Source: DASYTH01 sp035762905 (GTDB taxonomy: Bacteria; Actinomycetota; Actinomycetes; Mycobacteriales; Pseudonocardiaceae). Taken from it: 64,000 nucleotides of DNA. The number at the start of each line of letters is the position of its first letter. Positions within the stretch are counted from its first letter, which is position 1. Below, piece after piece: positions 32,104 through 39,698 of this stretch. The position numbers and the translations under genes were made by a program. Under the pieces are notes generated by a model. It was not told where the DNA came from. It made no database searches and saw only the letters and a program-made list of their open reading frames with translations. The stretch spans positions 1 to 64,000 of the forward strand of contig NZ_DASUCC010000099.1 in NCBI RefSeq assembly GCF_035762905.1. The letters are read 5' to 3'.

Positions 32104-33174
32104 TCACGCATTTCCAGGAATCGCGAGATCGGGGTACACCAGCGGTCGCTGGCCAGTGACAAAGCCGATCATCGACTTGTTCTGCTTGATGATGTCCCGC
32201 AATAGGGCCACTCCCTCGGCGCGGCCGCCCTTGCGGGCGTAGGCGACATGCTTGCCGCGGAACAGGAGCAGCGCGTGCAGCACCGTGGTCAGGGCGGCGG
32301 CCGAGTCGTGCACGGTGGCGTCGTGCGCGCCGGGACCGGTCAACGCCGCGCGCACCCGGGTGGTCAGGGACGGCACGGCCAGCCACCGCACGCGCAGCGC
32401 CCGCCAGCGCGGCATCGTGTACGGCAGGGCCCACTCCCGGTACTCGGCGAGCTCGCCGGAGCCGTGGTCGGACTCCCACACCAACGTGTCGATCACGGCC
32501 AGCGGGACGTGGGCCGCGGTGGGGCCGAAGTACCTGCCGGTGCCCACGTCGATCTCGTCGAAGTAGGGCAACAGCTCCCCGTAGAAGAACTCGGGCGTGA
32601 GCCGCTCGTGCGCGAGGTCCATGGCCGCGGCGAACGCGTCGAGCTCGCCGGCCAGTTCGGTCAGCAGCAAAGGGAACTCGGGCTGGTCCGGCCGCGCGCC
32701 GGCCAGTCGTTCGGCCAGGCCGATCGCCGCGCCGTAGCGGCGCATCGCGATGCGCACGACCTCGATCGCGGCGCTTTCCTGAGGATCGCCGGTGAGGGTC
32801 CGCTGCCGGTCGCCGGTGGGGTTCATCTCCGTGTAGTGGTGGATGGTTTCGCGCGGGATCATGTCGGTGCGCCGGCCAAGTTCGACCAGCACCGGTTCGG
32901 CGTGTGGCACCACCTCGATCGGCTGCACCCCGTGCCGTTGCAGCGAAGCGAGGAACATGCCGAGATCGCGCATGGCCGCGAGGCACTCGTGGTACGACAG
33001 GCCCGCCAGCACCGGCGGGGCCGGCAGCAGCGCAGACAGAGTGGCGGTGATCGCGGGCACGTCCCGCCGGGCGTTGAGTTCCGGCAGCCGCGCGCAGGCG
33101 TTGGCGGCGGACAGCGGATCCAACGCCGCGACCCGCTCGGGGACGAACTCGGCGTCGATACAGACCGGTCTCAT
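32104..33174 (-). CDS. PrnB-family (monodechloroaminopyrrolnitrin-synthase-like) protein
   Basis: A 356-residue protein of the PrnB family, which belongs to the heme-dependent dioxygenase superfamily with tryptophan 2,3-dioxygenase and IDO. PrnB (about 361 residues) rearranges 7-chlorotryptophan in pyrrolnitrin synthesis. Family-like stretches are DMIPRETIHHYTEMNPTGDR, YFGPTAAHVPLAVIDTLVW and LLFRGKHVAYARK. His309 in GKHVAYAR is the probable proximal heme ligand; the PrnB ligand, from memory, is His313. The C-terminal tail differs from the usual family end. The ATG at 33174 has GGGGA upstream. No tryptophan halogenase or other prn gene is present, so the substrate is unknown. Confidence 0.75.
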   Translation of the reverse strand: MRPVCIDAEFVPERVAALDPLSAANACARLPELNARRDVPAITATLSALLPAPPVLAGLSYHECLAAMRDLGMFLASLQRHGVQPIEVVPHAEPVLVELGRRTDMIPRETIHHYTEMNPTGDRQRTLTGDPQESAAIEVVRIAMRRYGAAIGLAERLAGARPDQPEFPLLLTELAGELDAFAAAMDLAHERLTPEFFYGELLPYFDEIDVGTGRYFGPTAAHVPLAVIDTLVWESDHGSGELAEYREWALPYTMPRWRALRVRWLAVPSLTTRVRAALTGPGAHDATVHDSAAALTTVLHALLLFRGKHVAYARKGGRAEGVALLRDIIKQNKSMIGFVTGQRPLVYPDLAIPGNA

Positions 33175-33286
33175 TTCATTTCCCCAGTGGCTCGAACGGA
33201 ATGAGTGGACCAGCGCGGAGATCATCGTCCGTTTGGAGCAGTGTGTCGCGGATGACATCCTACCCGATCACTGGTAGGAAACCGGC

Positions 33287-34276
33287 ATGAAGTACCGGCG
33301 GCTCGGGGACAGCGATCTGCGGGTCTCGATGGTGGCGTTGGGGTGCGGATGCTTCGGCGGTTTCGGGGCCATACCGGAGTTTCTCGGCTACGGGGAGGAC
33401 GAGCGGCAGGCCCGGGCGTTGTTGAACGCCGCGCTCGAGCACGGGATCAACCTGCTGGACACCGCCAACACCTACGGTGGCGGGCGGTCGGAGGAGTGGA
33501 TCGGGCGCTGGCTGCGCGACCGCCGTTCCGTGCGCAACGAGCTGATCATCACCACCAAGGTGGGCACCCCGGCCGGTCCGGGGGAGCAAGACCGCGGACT
33601 GTCCACCGCGCACATCCGAGCCCAACTCGAGGTGAGTCTGCGGCGGCTGGGCACCGACCGGGTCGACCTGTACCTGTCGCACGAGCCGGATCCGCAGACC
33701 CCACTTGAGGAAACGCTCACCGAGTTCGACAAGCTGATTCGGGCCGGCAAAATCCGGTACTACGGTCTGGCCAACGTCAACGCCGCGGAGATCGCGGCGG
33801 TGCTGGAGACCGCCGACGCCGGTGGCCTGCCCCGACCGGTGAACGTCCAGGTCGGGCACAACCTGCTCGACCCGGCGCCGGCCACCACCCTGGACATCTG
33901 CCGCGAACACGGCATCGGGGTCACCGCGTTCAGCGCGCTGGCCGGCGGCTGGCTGGCCGGTGCCTACCAACCCGGCGTCCCGTACCCGCCCGAGTCCCGC
34001 ATGGCCGTGATGGCGCAGCGCTACCGTCCCATGGAGCGCCTGGCCGAGGCCGGCGTGCTGGACTCGCTGTGCGCCGAGGCCGACCGCCGCGGCATCGCCC
34101 TGCCCACCCTGGCCCTGGCCTGGCTGCTGTCCGACCCGGTGCTGTCGGCCGGACTCACCGCGCCGCAGACCCCCGAGCAGATGACACCGTCCGTTGCCGC
34201 CGTCAACCACCTCCTCGACGAAGCGGATCGCGCCGCCCTAACCGCGATCGTCGCGGCCGCGGCCCAGCCGGGCTAG
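33287..34276 (+). CDS. Aldo/keto reductase
   Basis: A 329-residue AKR-superfamily TIM barrel. The catalytic residues are in place: Asp in NLLDTANTYGGGRSEEW, the following Tyr, Lys in LIITTKVG and His in DLYLSHEPDPQTPLEE. The NADPH-binding end is GLTAPQTPEQM. Most members reduce aldehydes or ketones with NADPH; the substrate here is not known. It is divergent from the PrnB-like gene with a 112-bp gap. A functional link is possible but not supported by anything beyond position. Confidence 0.9.
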   Translation: MKYRRLGDSDLRVSMVALGCGCFGGFGAIPEFLGYGEDERQARALLNAALEHGINLLDTANTYGGGRSEEWIGRWLRDRRSVRNELIITTKVGTPAGPGEQDRGLSTAHIRAQLEVSLRRLGTDRVDLYLSHEPDPQTPLEETLTEFDKLIRAGKIRYYGLANVNAAEIAAVLETADAGGLPRPVNVQVGHNLLDPAPATTLDICREHGIGVTAFSALAGGWLAGAYQPGVPYPPESRMAVMAQRYRPMERLAEAGVLDSLCAEADRRGIALPTLALAWLLSDPVLSAGLTAPQTPEQMTPSVAAVNHLLDEADRAALTAIVAAAAQPG

Positions 34277-34331
34277 GCATCGACCGGCAGTCGTTGGTGA
34301 AGCAGGCCACCGCCCGGGCTCGGCGCCACCG

Positions 34332-34952
34332 CTAGGCGTCGTCGCCCGCGTGATCGAGAGAGCCATGCAGGGCGTCGAGCACGTCGAGGTAGCCGTCGCT
34401 GGCCCGCCACAGCGCATCCGCCACCGGTTCGAGCTTGCCCGGACTCCACCGCCGCTGCTCGTACGTTGTGGTGCACCGGCGCAGGGCCCGCACGCTGACG
34501 GCCAGTTCCTCGGTCAGGCGCGCCCGACGTTGCTCCGGGCTGGGAGCGGGAAGCCGGACCCGCGCGCCGTCACCGTCGTGGAGCGCCGCCAGCGTCCGCT
34601 CCGCCAACCCGTTCTCGGCGTCCCACACCAGCGCCGGCCGCTCGACGTAGTGGTTCCACACCGGTGCGTGCACCGACCGCCACAGGCCGACGATCGGGTT
34701 GCGATCCAGCCTCGTGGCATTGGCCCACTGCTGCGCACCGCGCGGCTGGCCGAGCCAGGGCACCTCCTCGACCGGCAGATCGACAACCAACGCCACGGTC
34801 ACCGCGTCGATGTCACCGGGTCGACCGAGCACGTCGCCGACGGCCCACAACTCGACCACCCGCACCGGGAAGATCGACGAGGGCCGCGAGGCCATGCCGG
34901 CGCACTCCTGCGCCAACGCCTCGAGATGATGTATCGCCCGGGTCCACCGCAC
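34332..34952 (-). CDS. Uncharacterised conserved actinobacterial protein
   Basis: A 206-residue soluble protein. I recall similar actinobacterial sequences (DUF7711-like) but know no function. Recognisable stretches are RWTRAIHHLEALAQECAGMA at the start, VTVALVVDLPVEEVPWLGQP, ANATRLDRNPIVGLWRSVHA and PVWNHYVERPALVWDAENGL. The Asp/Glu and Trp pattern hints at a nucleotidyltransferase-like alpha/beta core, but that is a guess. I choose the GTG at 34952, which has GGAAGGA seven bases upstream, over longer upstream readings. It is convergent with the aldo/keto reductase. Confidence 0.65.
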   Translation of the reverse strand: MRWTRAIHHLEALAQECAGMASRPSSIFPVRVVELWAVGDVLGRPGDIDAVTVALVVDLPVEEVPWLGQPRGAQQWANATRLDRNPIVGLWRSVHAPVWNHYVERPALVWDAENGLAERTLAALHDGDGARVRLPAPSPEQRRARLTEELAVSVRALRRCTTTYEQRRWSPGKLEPVADALWRASDGYLDVLDALHGSLDHAGDDA

Positions 34953-35334
34953 CGGCCCATCCTTCCCGGTCGCCGACGACGGCCGACCGCTCGGGACTGA
35001 ATGAAGGGAGCCGAACTCGGATGCGCGCGCCGTGCCGGTCGATCGGCAGGTGCGGACGGCACCAGTACCTGCCGCAGACAGCGCTGGATGACCGGGCCCG
35101 GGTGCGCGACCGGCACCTCGACGAGTCGGCACGGCTGGGCGCGGCGGTGCAGGATCGCTCGGCTCTTGGCCGACGCACATTGAGCCTGGCCAATCTCATT
35201 GCCTGGTTCGGCCTGCCGCCCGGTGTAGTGCGGTCTGCAGAATCATCGCCACCGTCCGCACAATCCACCGCTGCCGCCACACGACGCCCGCATCACTCGC
35301 CGCGCCGAGGCACGCGTCGAATCCGGGGGCCGGA
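34953..35334. other. Intergenic, possible decayed coding sequence
   Basis: No complete gene is visible. On the plus strand a stretch reads RARVRDRHLDESARLGAAVQ and keeps coding-like character to about 35200, but has no clear start, domain or family match. It could be a relic. I see no promoter of note. Confidence 0.35.
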
Positions 35335-36144
35335 TCAGGGTTTGCGGCCGACCCCGGCGTAGATGAGGGTGTCGATGTCGGGGTTGCCGGTCGCGTCGCC
35401 GGGCTCGTCCGGGCGCCAGTGCGGGGAGCCGACCAGACCGGGTTCGACCATGTCGAACCCGGCGCAGATGCGCAGGATCTCCGCAGCGGAGCGAGGATGC
35501 ACGTGGTATCGGGCGGATTTGTACACCTCCACCGCGTCGGGCAGCCCGGACGCGGTGGCGTCCGCGGCAACGTTGGCCACCACCACGTAGCTTCCGGAGG
35601 CGAGCCGGTCCCGATAACCGGCCAGAACGGTGGCCGGGTCCAGGCTATCCGGAAGGAAATGCAGCATCGGCGCCATGAGACCCACCGGCTGGGTCGGGTC
35701 GAACAGCCGCCGCACCGGTCCGGACTCGAATATGCCGGCCACGTCGCGCACGTCCGCCTGGATCGCCGCGGTCCGCTCGGCGTCCTTGAGCTTCAGCTCG
35801 CCGTGCGCGATGGCCACCGGATCGATGTCCACGTACACCACCCGGCACTCGGGCTCGACCCGCTGCACGATCGTGTGCAGGGCGCCGACCGAAGGCAGGC
35901 TCGACGCGATGTCCAGGAACTGGCGGATTCCCGACTCGACCAGATACAGCGCGGCGCGGCGGATGAAGGACTGGCTGAGCCGGGCGGAGTCTTCGACCCC
36001 CGGTAACACCTCTCTGATCTTCTCGGCCAGCTGCCGGTCCACGGCGACGTTGTGCGCGCCCCCGAGCCAGTAATCGTGCATGCGTGCCGGATGCGCAATC
36101 GTCATGTCGATCGGGGGCGGCACCCCGCGCGATTGTCCGGTCAC
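35335..36144 (-). CDS. SAM-dependent methyltransferase, PF04672-type
   Basis: A 269-residue methyltransferase of the actinomycete-specific S-adenosyl methyltransferase family (PF04672, formerly DUF574). The signature is IDMTIAHPARMHDYWLGGAH. Then come FLDIASSLPSVGALHTIVQ (SAM loop), CRVVYVDIDPVAIAHGELKL and FDPTQPVGLMAPMLHFLPD. Dozens of copies occur in many actinomycete genomes and substrates are mostly unknown. The GTG at 36144 follows GAGGCGGAGG. It stands alone; the neighbour upstream is a non-coding gap. Confidence 0.85.
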   Translation of the reverse strand: MTGQSRGVPPPIDMTIAHPARMHDYWLGGAHNVAVDRQLAEKIREVLPGVEDSARLSQSFIRRAALYLVESGIRQFLDIASSLPSVGALHTIVQRVEPECRVVYVDIDPVAIAHGELKLKDAERTAAIQADVRDVAGIFESGPVRRLFDPTQPVGLMAPMLHFLPDSLDPATVLAGYRDRLASGSYVVVANVAADATASGLPDAVEVYKSARYHVHPRSAAEILRICAGFDMVEPGLVGSPHWRPDEPGDATGNPDIDTLIYAGVGRKP

Positions 36145-36654
36145 CCTCCGCCTCAACACCCTTCGGCCGATCCGGGGTCGCTCATACGCCAATCGAGTGT
36201 ATGGCCTGGCACCGCAACCCACCGAGAGCGCTCCCAGAACCCCACCGCGCACAGCAAGGCCAGTCGCTCATCGCCGGTCCATCTGATTCCATCTACCTGC
36301 GACGACACTCATACCGCGGGTGAGTCCGTGCCGCCCGTAGGGTTTGGTTACGGTCGGGCCTCCCGCGCCCTCGTACGGCGCGACGTCGAGGCGGATCCGG
36401 TTCGTCGCGGTCTTGGGCTGGTCGGTACGTACCAACGCCAGCTACGGCATCGGCATGCCACGGCCGGCGGACGCAGCAGAGCCGGCTCGCGGTTGCGCCC
36501 CCAGAAGGCCGGCCAACCCACCGCGGCCGACATGGTGCGGAACATGGTGATCTCCGGCAATACTTTCACGAACTACGCGAGAACCAGAAGTCGTTCCTGA
36601 CCGTCTGCACTCCCGACCCGCAGTGATCGCGGCACACTCCACCCGGAGCCGAAC
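36145..36654. other. Intergenic, no gene recognised
   Basis: About 510 bp without a convincing gene. Open frames on both strands are short and lack domain features. I see no repeat, RNA hairpin of note or mobile-element end. It separates the methyltransferase gene from the small membrane protein gene. Confidence 0.4.
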
Positions 36655-36909
36655 ATGGACACGCCGGATAGCACGACCCGCACAAGCACCCTGCGGACAA
36701 CGTTTCGGCGCCTCGTGCTCGGCGCGTTTGGCTGCACCGCAATATTGGTCGTGCTGCTCGTCGGTCAAGCGGTGCTCAGCGCCATCGGGTTATCCTCCGA
36801 TCCGCACGGCTACGGAATGTTCGCAGGAATCCTGCTCGCGGCGGTCCTGCTACCGGTCGCGCTGACGCTGTGGCTGCTGTATCGATCATTGCGCCGACGC
36901 GGCAATTGA
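36655..36909 (+). CDS. Small two-helix membrane protein
   Basis: An 84-residue protein of unknown function. A Thr/Arg-rich cytoplasmic start is followed by two hydrophobic helices (about residues 22-45 and 54-76) and a basic tail RSLRRRGN. The short loop SSDPHGYGM lies between them. GGAG lies upstream of the ATG at suitable spacing, and base usage is normal for the region. It is convergent with the AftA-like gene. Confidence 0.6.
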   Translation: MDTPDSTTRTSTLRTTFRRLVLGAFGCTAILVVLLVGQAVLSAIGLSSDPHGYGMFAGILLAAVLLPVALTLWLLYRSLRRRGN

Positions 36910-36986
36910 CGAGCCACGCAACAGCCGCAGCGAATCCACGACCCTGACCTCGCCCATCAGGCGCCGAAGCCACCGTTATGAGCGCC

Positions 36987-38699
36987 TCAGCCCGGTTTGA
37001 GGACGTGCGGCAGCTCGCCGGGCCGGGGCGCGCCGTCGGTGAACCGTCGCATGATCTCTTCGAAGGGCATGTCGCCCGGGAGGCAGCTCACTCCCAGTGT
37101 CGCCAGGTAACTGGGGCACTTCCCATCGACCTGACGGCTGATGTGGGACCAGAACGCGGCCGCGCCCCACGAGTCGTCCGTTCGCGGCATGTACCGGTCG
37201 CCAATGGCCGAGCCGGCCGAAGCGAACAGCAGTAGCAAGGCCGCCACCACTCCGACGCGCACCGGGCTGGAGACGGCGAGCGCCGACCATCCCGCCGGCG
37301 TCGAGGCGCGGACCCGCTGGACCGTGTAGTAGATCCCGAAGCCGGTGAGGAGCAACAGGCAGTAGAGCAACTCCGTTGCTGTGCGCGGGTAGAAGTCCAC
37401 CGCGTTGCCGGCGTACATCCGCGAGCTGATCAGGAACCGCATGATCCAGGCGCCGGCGAAGATGCAGGCGAGCGCGAGCACGATGGTTCGCCGCCACGCG
37501 ACGGTCAGCGCCGCCATGAGCCCCGCGAGGAGCAGCACCGTGAACAGGCCGACGCCGCCGAGTTCGCCGGGTGGCGGCCACTGGCCGACGTTGACGCCGG
37601 GCATAGCGCGCCCCATGGCGAAGTACGCCGGCTCGACATAGGCGTCGTAGTAGAACCACCGGTCCGGGAACGAGTCGTGTATCTCCACCAGCCCGAGCAG
37701 GTGGCGATGGCCGATCAGCGCGAACACCACGGCCGTGACCGCCACCAGGGTGAGGCCCCGGGTCGCTCCCCGGCGCCAGGGGAAGACCAGCAGCGCCGCG
37801 GCGAGCACGCCCGGGGCCGACCACACGAACCATGCGGAGTACAGCTCGAAAATCGCGCCGAGCGCGAGTCCGAACCCGACCCCGGCGAGTGCCAGCCGGC
37901 GCCATGACATACCGCCCGACCGCCGCAGGTGTCGGAGTAGCAGCAACAGCACGGGAATCAGCAGGGCCAGCGCGATGGGCTCGTAGGGCTTGTACGTTTC
38001 CACGACCGGCAGCGCGGCGACGACGCCGACCCCCAGTGCCCACAGCGGCGGCAGCAGCAATCGCCACGCGAGGTACACGGCCGGTCCGTACAGGGCGGTC
38101 AACACGATCTGCAGCACCTTGAGCGAGTGTTCCGGCGTGCTTCCGGTCAGCTCGGCATACCCGGCGAGGGCATGAATGAAGCCGGGCGGATAGGTGGTCG
38201 GTACCCATCCGGTTTCCAGCAGGTTTCTCGCCATCGCGGTCAGCGTCCCGGCGTCACCGACGGGCCCGAACAGTCCCCAACTCGTGCCGCGCAGCGCGAC
38301 CACGACCGCCCCGGCGACCAGGCCGCTGAACAGGCCCGCGGCGCCCGCGGCCACCATGCGCACGGTCAGCGCCGACAGCCTCGCCCACCGCGCGGTAGCT
38401 GTGATCGCGACCACGGCCAGCAGCACAAGGCCCAGGACGGCGTAGCGCAACTGCAGACCGGCCAGGCCGCTGACCTGCCCGACCCGGTCAAGCGGACTGA
38501 CGTCGATCCCGCGGGCCAGCAATACCATCGACATGGCGAAGGCCACAGATACACCGGCCTCGGCGATGATGAGCCACCGTCGATTTCCCTCGGTCTTTTC
38601 ATTGACGGCTTCTTCGCCGTTTCCCGCTGCCGCCGCAACGGTCACGTCGGACAGCTCAACGGGCACGCGTTCCACTCGGATCGCTGACCTGCTACGCAT
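36987..38699 (-). CDS. AftA-like arabinofuranosyltransferase (GT-C membrane protein)
   Basis: A 570-residue polytopic membrane protein with about twelve hydrophobic helices and a soluble C-terminal domain of about 80 residues. Features resembling AftA (galactan 5-O-arabinofuranosyltransferase) are TTYPPGFIHALAGYAELTG, RWFYYDAYVEPAYFAMGRAM and VDFYPRTATELLYCLLLLTG. AftA adds the first arabinose to cell-wall galactan using decaprenyl-phosphoarabinose. The length is somewhat below mycobacterial AftA (about 640). I use the ATG at 38699; the preceding codons in frame look non-coding. It is isolated from other arabinogalactan genes, so it may be a paralogue with another acceptor. Confidence 0.6.
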   Translation of the reverse strand: MRSRSAIRVERVPVELSDVTVAAAAGNGEEAVNEKTEGNRRWLIIAEAGVSVAFAMSMVLLARGIDVSPLDRVGQVSGLAGLQLRYAVLGLVLLAVVAITATARWARLSALTVRMVAAGAAGLFSGLVAGAVVVALRGTSWGLFGPVGDAGTLTAMARNLLETGWVPTTYPPGFIHALAGYAELTGSTPEHSLKVLQIVLTALYGPAVYLAWRLLLPPLWALGVGVVAALPVVETYKPYEPIALALLIPVLLLLLRHLRRSGGMSWRRLALAGVGFGLALGAIFELYSAWFVWSAPGVLAAALLVFPWRRGATRGLTLVAVTAVVFALIGHRHLLGLVEIHDSFPDRWFYYDAYVEPAYFAMGRAMPGVNVGQWPPPGELGGVGLFTVLLLAGLMAALTVAWRRTIVLALACIFAGAWIMRFLISSRMYAGNAVDFYPRTATELLYCLLLLTGFGIYYTVQRVRASTPAGWSALAVSSPVRVGVVAALLLLFASAGSAIGDRYMPRTDDSWGAAAFWSHISRQVDGKCPSYLATLGVSCLPGDMPFEEIMRRFTDGAPRPGELPHVLKPG

Positions 38700-39329
38700 C
38701 AGTTCCGTTCTCTCTGAGAATGTTTTCCGCGGGTCAGATCGCCGGGAGGTCAGCAAGTGCGACCTCCGCCGGCTGTTCAGCCCGCGTGGGGAAATGGTTG
38801 TGGGATCCGTACGCGCGCGACCAAAGAACTGGCACACCATAGCCTGACCGGCGGATACAAGTCGCTTCTTGGCCCTTATTTCCCAGGGGACCACTCGTTA
38901 GCGTGATTATTAGCGGCGGTTTCGGTAACGCTGCGTGCAGAACGGGTCGTGGTCCCATACTCAGGTGTCCGCGATCCGGTCAGCGACCCACTCGCGCACC
39001 CGATCCAACTCCGCAGCGCCAGTACGACCAGAGCCAGATCTGCCAGAGTTCGGGAAGGTAGCTTGCTCAACACTCGGCGGATCTCGGGTGACGTGTAGCC
39101 GATCATGCTTTGGTCGTCACGCTGATCCCCTTCTGGTCGCCGGCAACGCCGTCAAGCCAGCATCAACTAGGTGTGCTGCGGGCATACCACGCCCGATAGG
39201 CGCGAACCTGCAGACCACGACGGTCTGCGCCGCCGTCTGATCATGAAACGCGCTCGGTCGGAGCGGGCGTGGATCATGCGGATCCATGCTCGGCAGGCCC
39301 GGCCCGCTTGCCCGCTCATTAGGACTGGC
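38700..39329. other. Intergenic, no gene recognised
   Basis: About 630 bp upstream of the AftA-like gene, with lower GC patches and no supported gene. It borders the group II intron relic and is the left edge of an accessory region. Confidence 0.4.
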
Positions 39330-39490
39330 TCCGAGACCGCCCTCGGTGAGGACGCCCGCTTTGAGGAACGCCTTCACCAGGCCAGAATGCGTTTGTCGCC
39401 GACAGGCTTCCGCACCCGGTCCATCAGGGCCGGATTCGAAATTTCGTCGAAAGAGGCTTTCAAGTCTCCCTCAACGATCCCCTCCTACGA
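39330..39490 (-). pseudogene. Relic of a group II intron reverse transcriptase
   Basis: The minus strand reads VEGDLKASFDEISNPALMD, then RVRKPVGDKRILALVKAFLK and AGVLTEGG, without a stop for about 50 residues. This is the reverse-transcriptase core (D-x-x-x-x-F-D region) of LtrA-like intron maturases. The downstream part with the YADD box and the X/En domains is gone, and a stop lies directly upstream. The element is dead. It marks past intron insertion at the edge of the polysaccharide region. Confidence 0.75.
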
Positions 39491-39698
39491 TCGGAACGCA
39501 ACGTGATGAATCTCTGCCGGCTTCAATGTGACGGGCGGTGTCACCGTCCACTCCAGCGTGCGCGCGCCTCGGTTCTTCCGCACCCGATCCAAGGCGCTTG
39601 CGCATGGATCCGGTCTGATCGACATTGATCGAATAGACCACCCGTTCGTGTATCCAACACGAATGGCGCCGCACCAATGAATTCTCTAGATTGACCGG

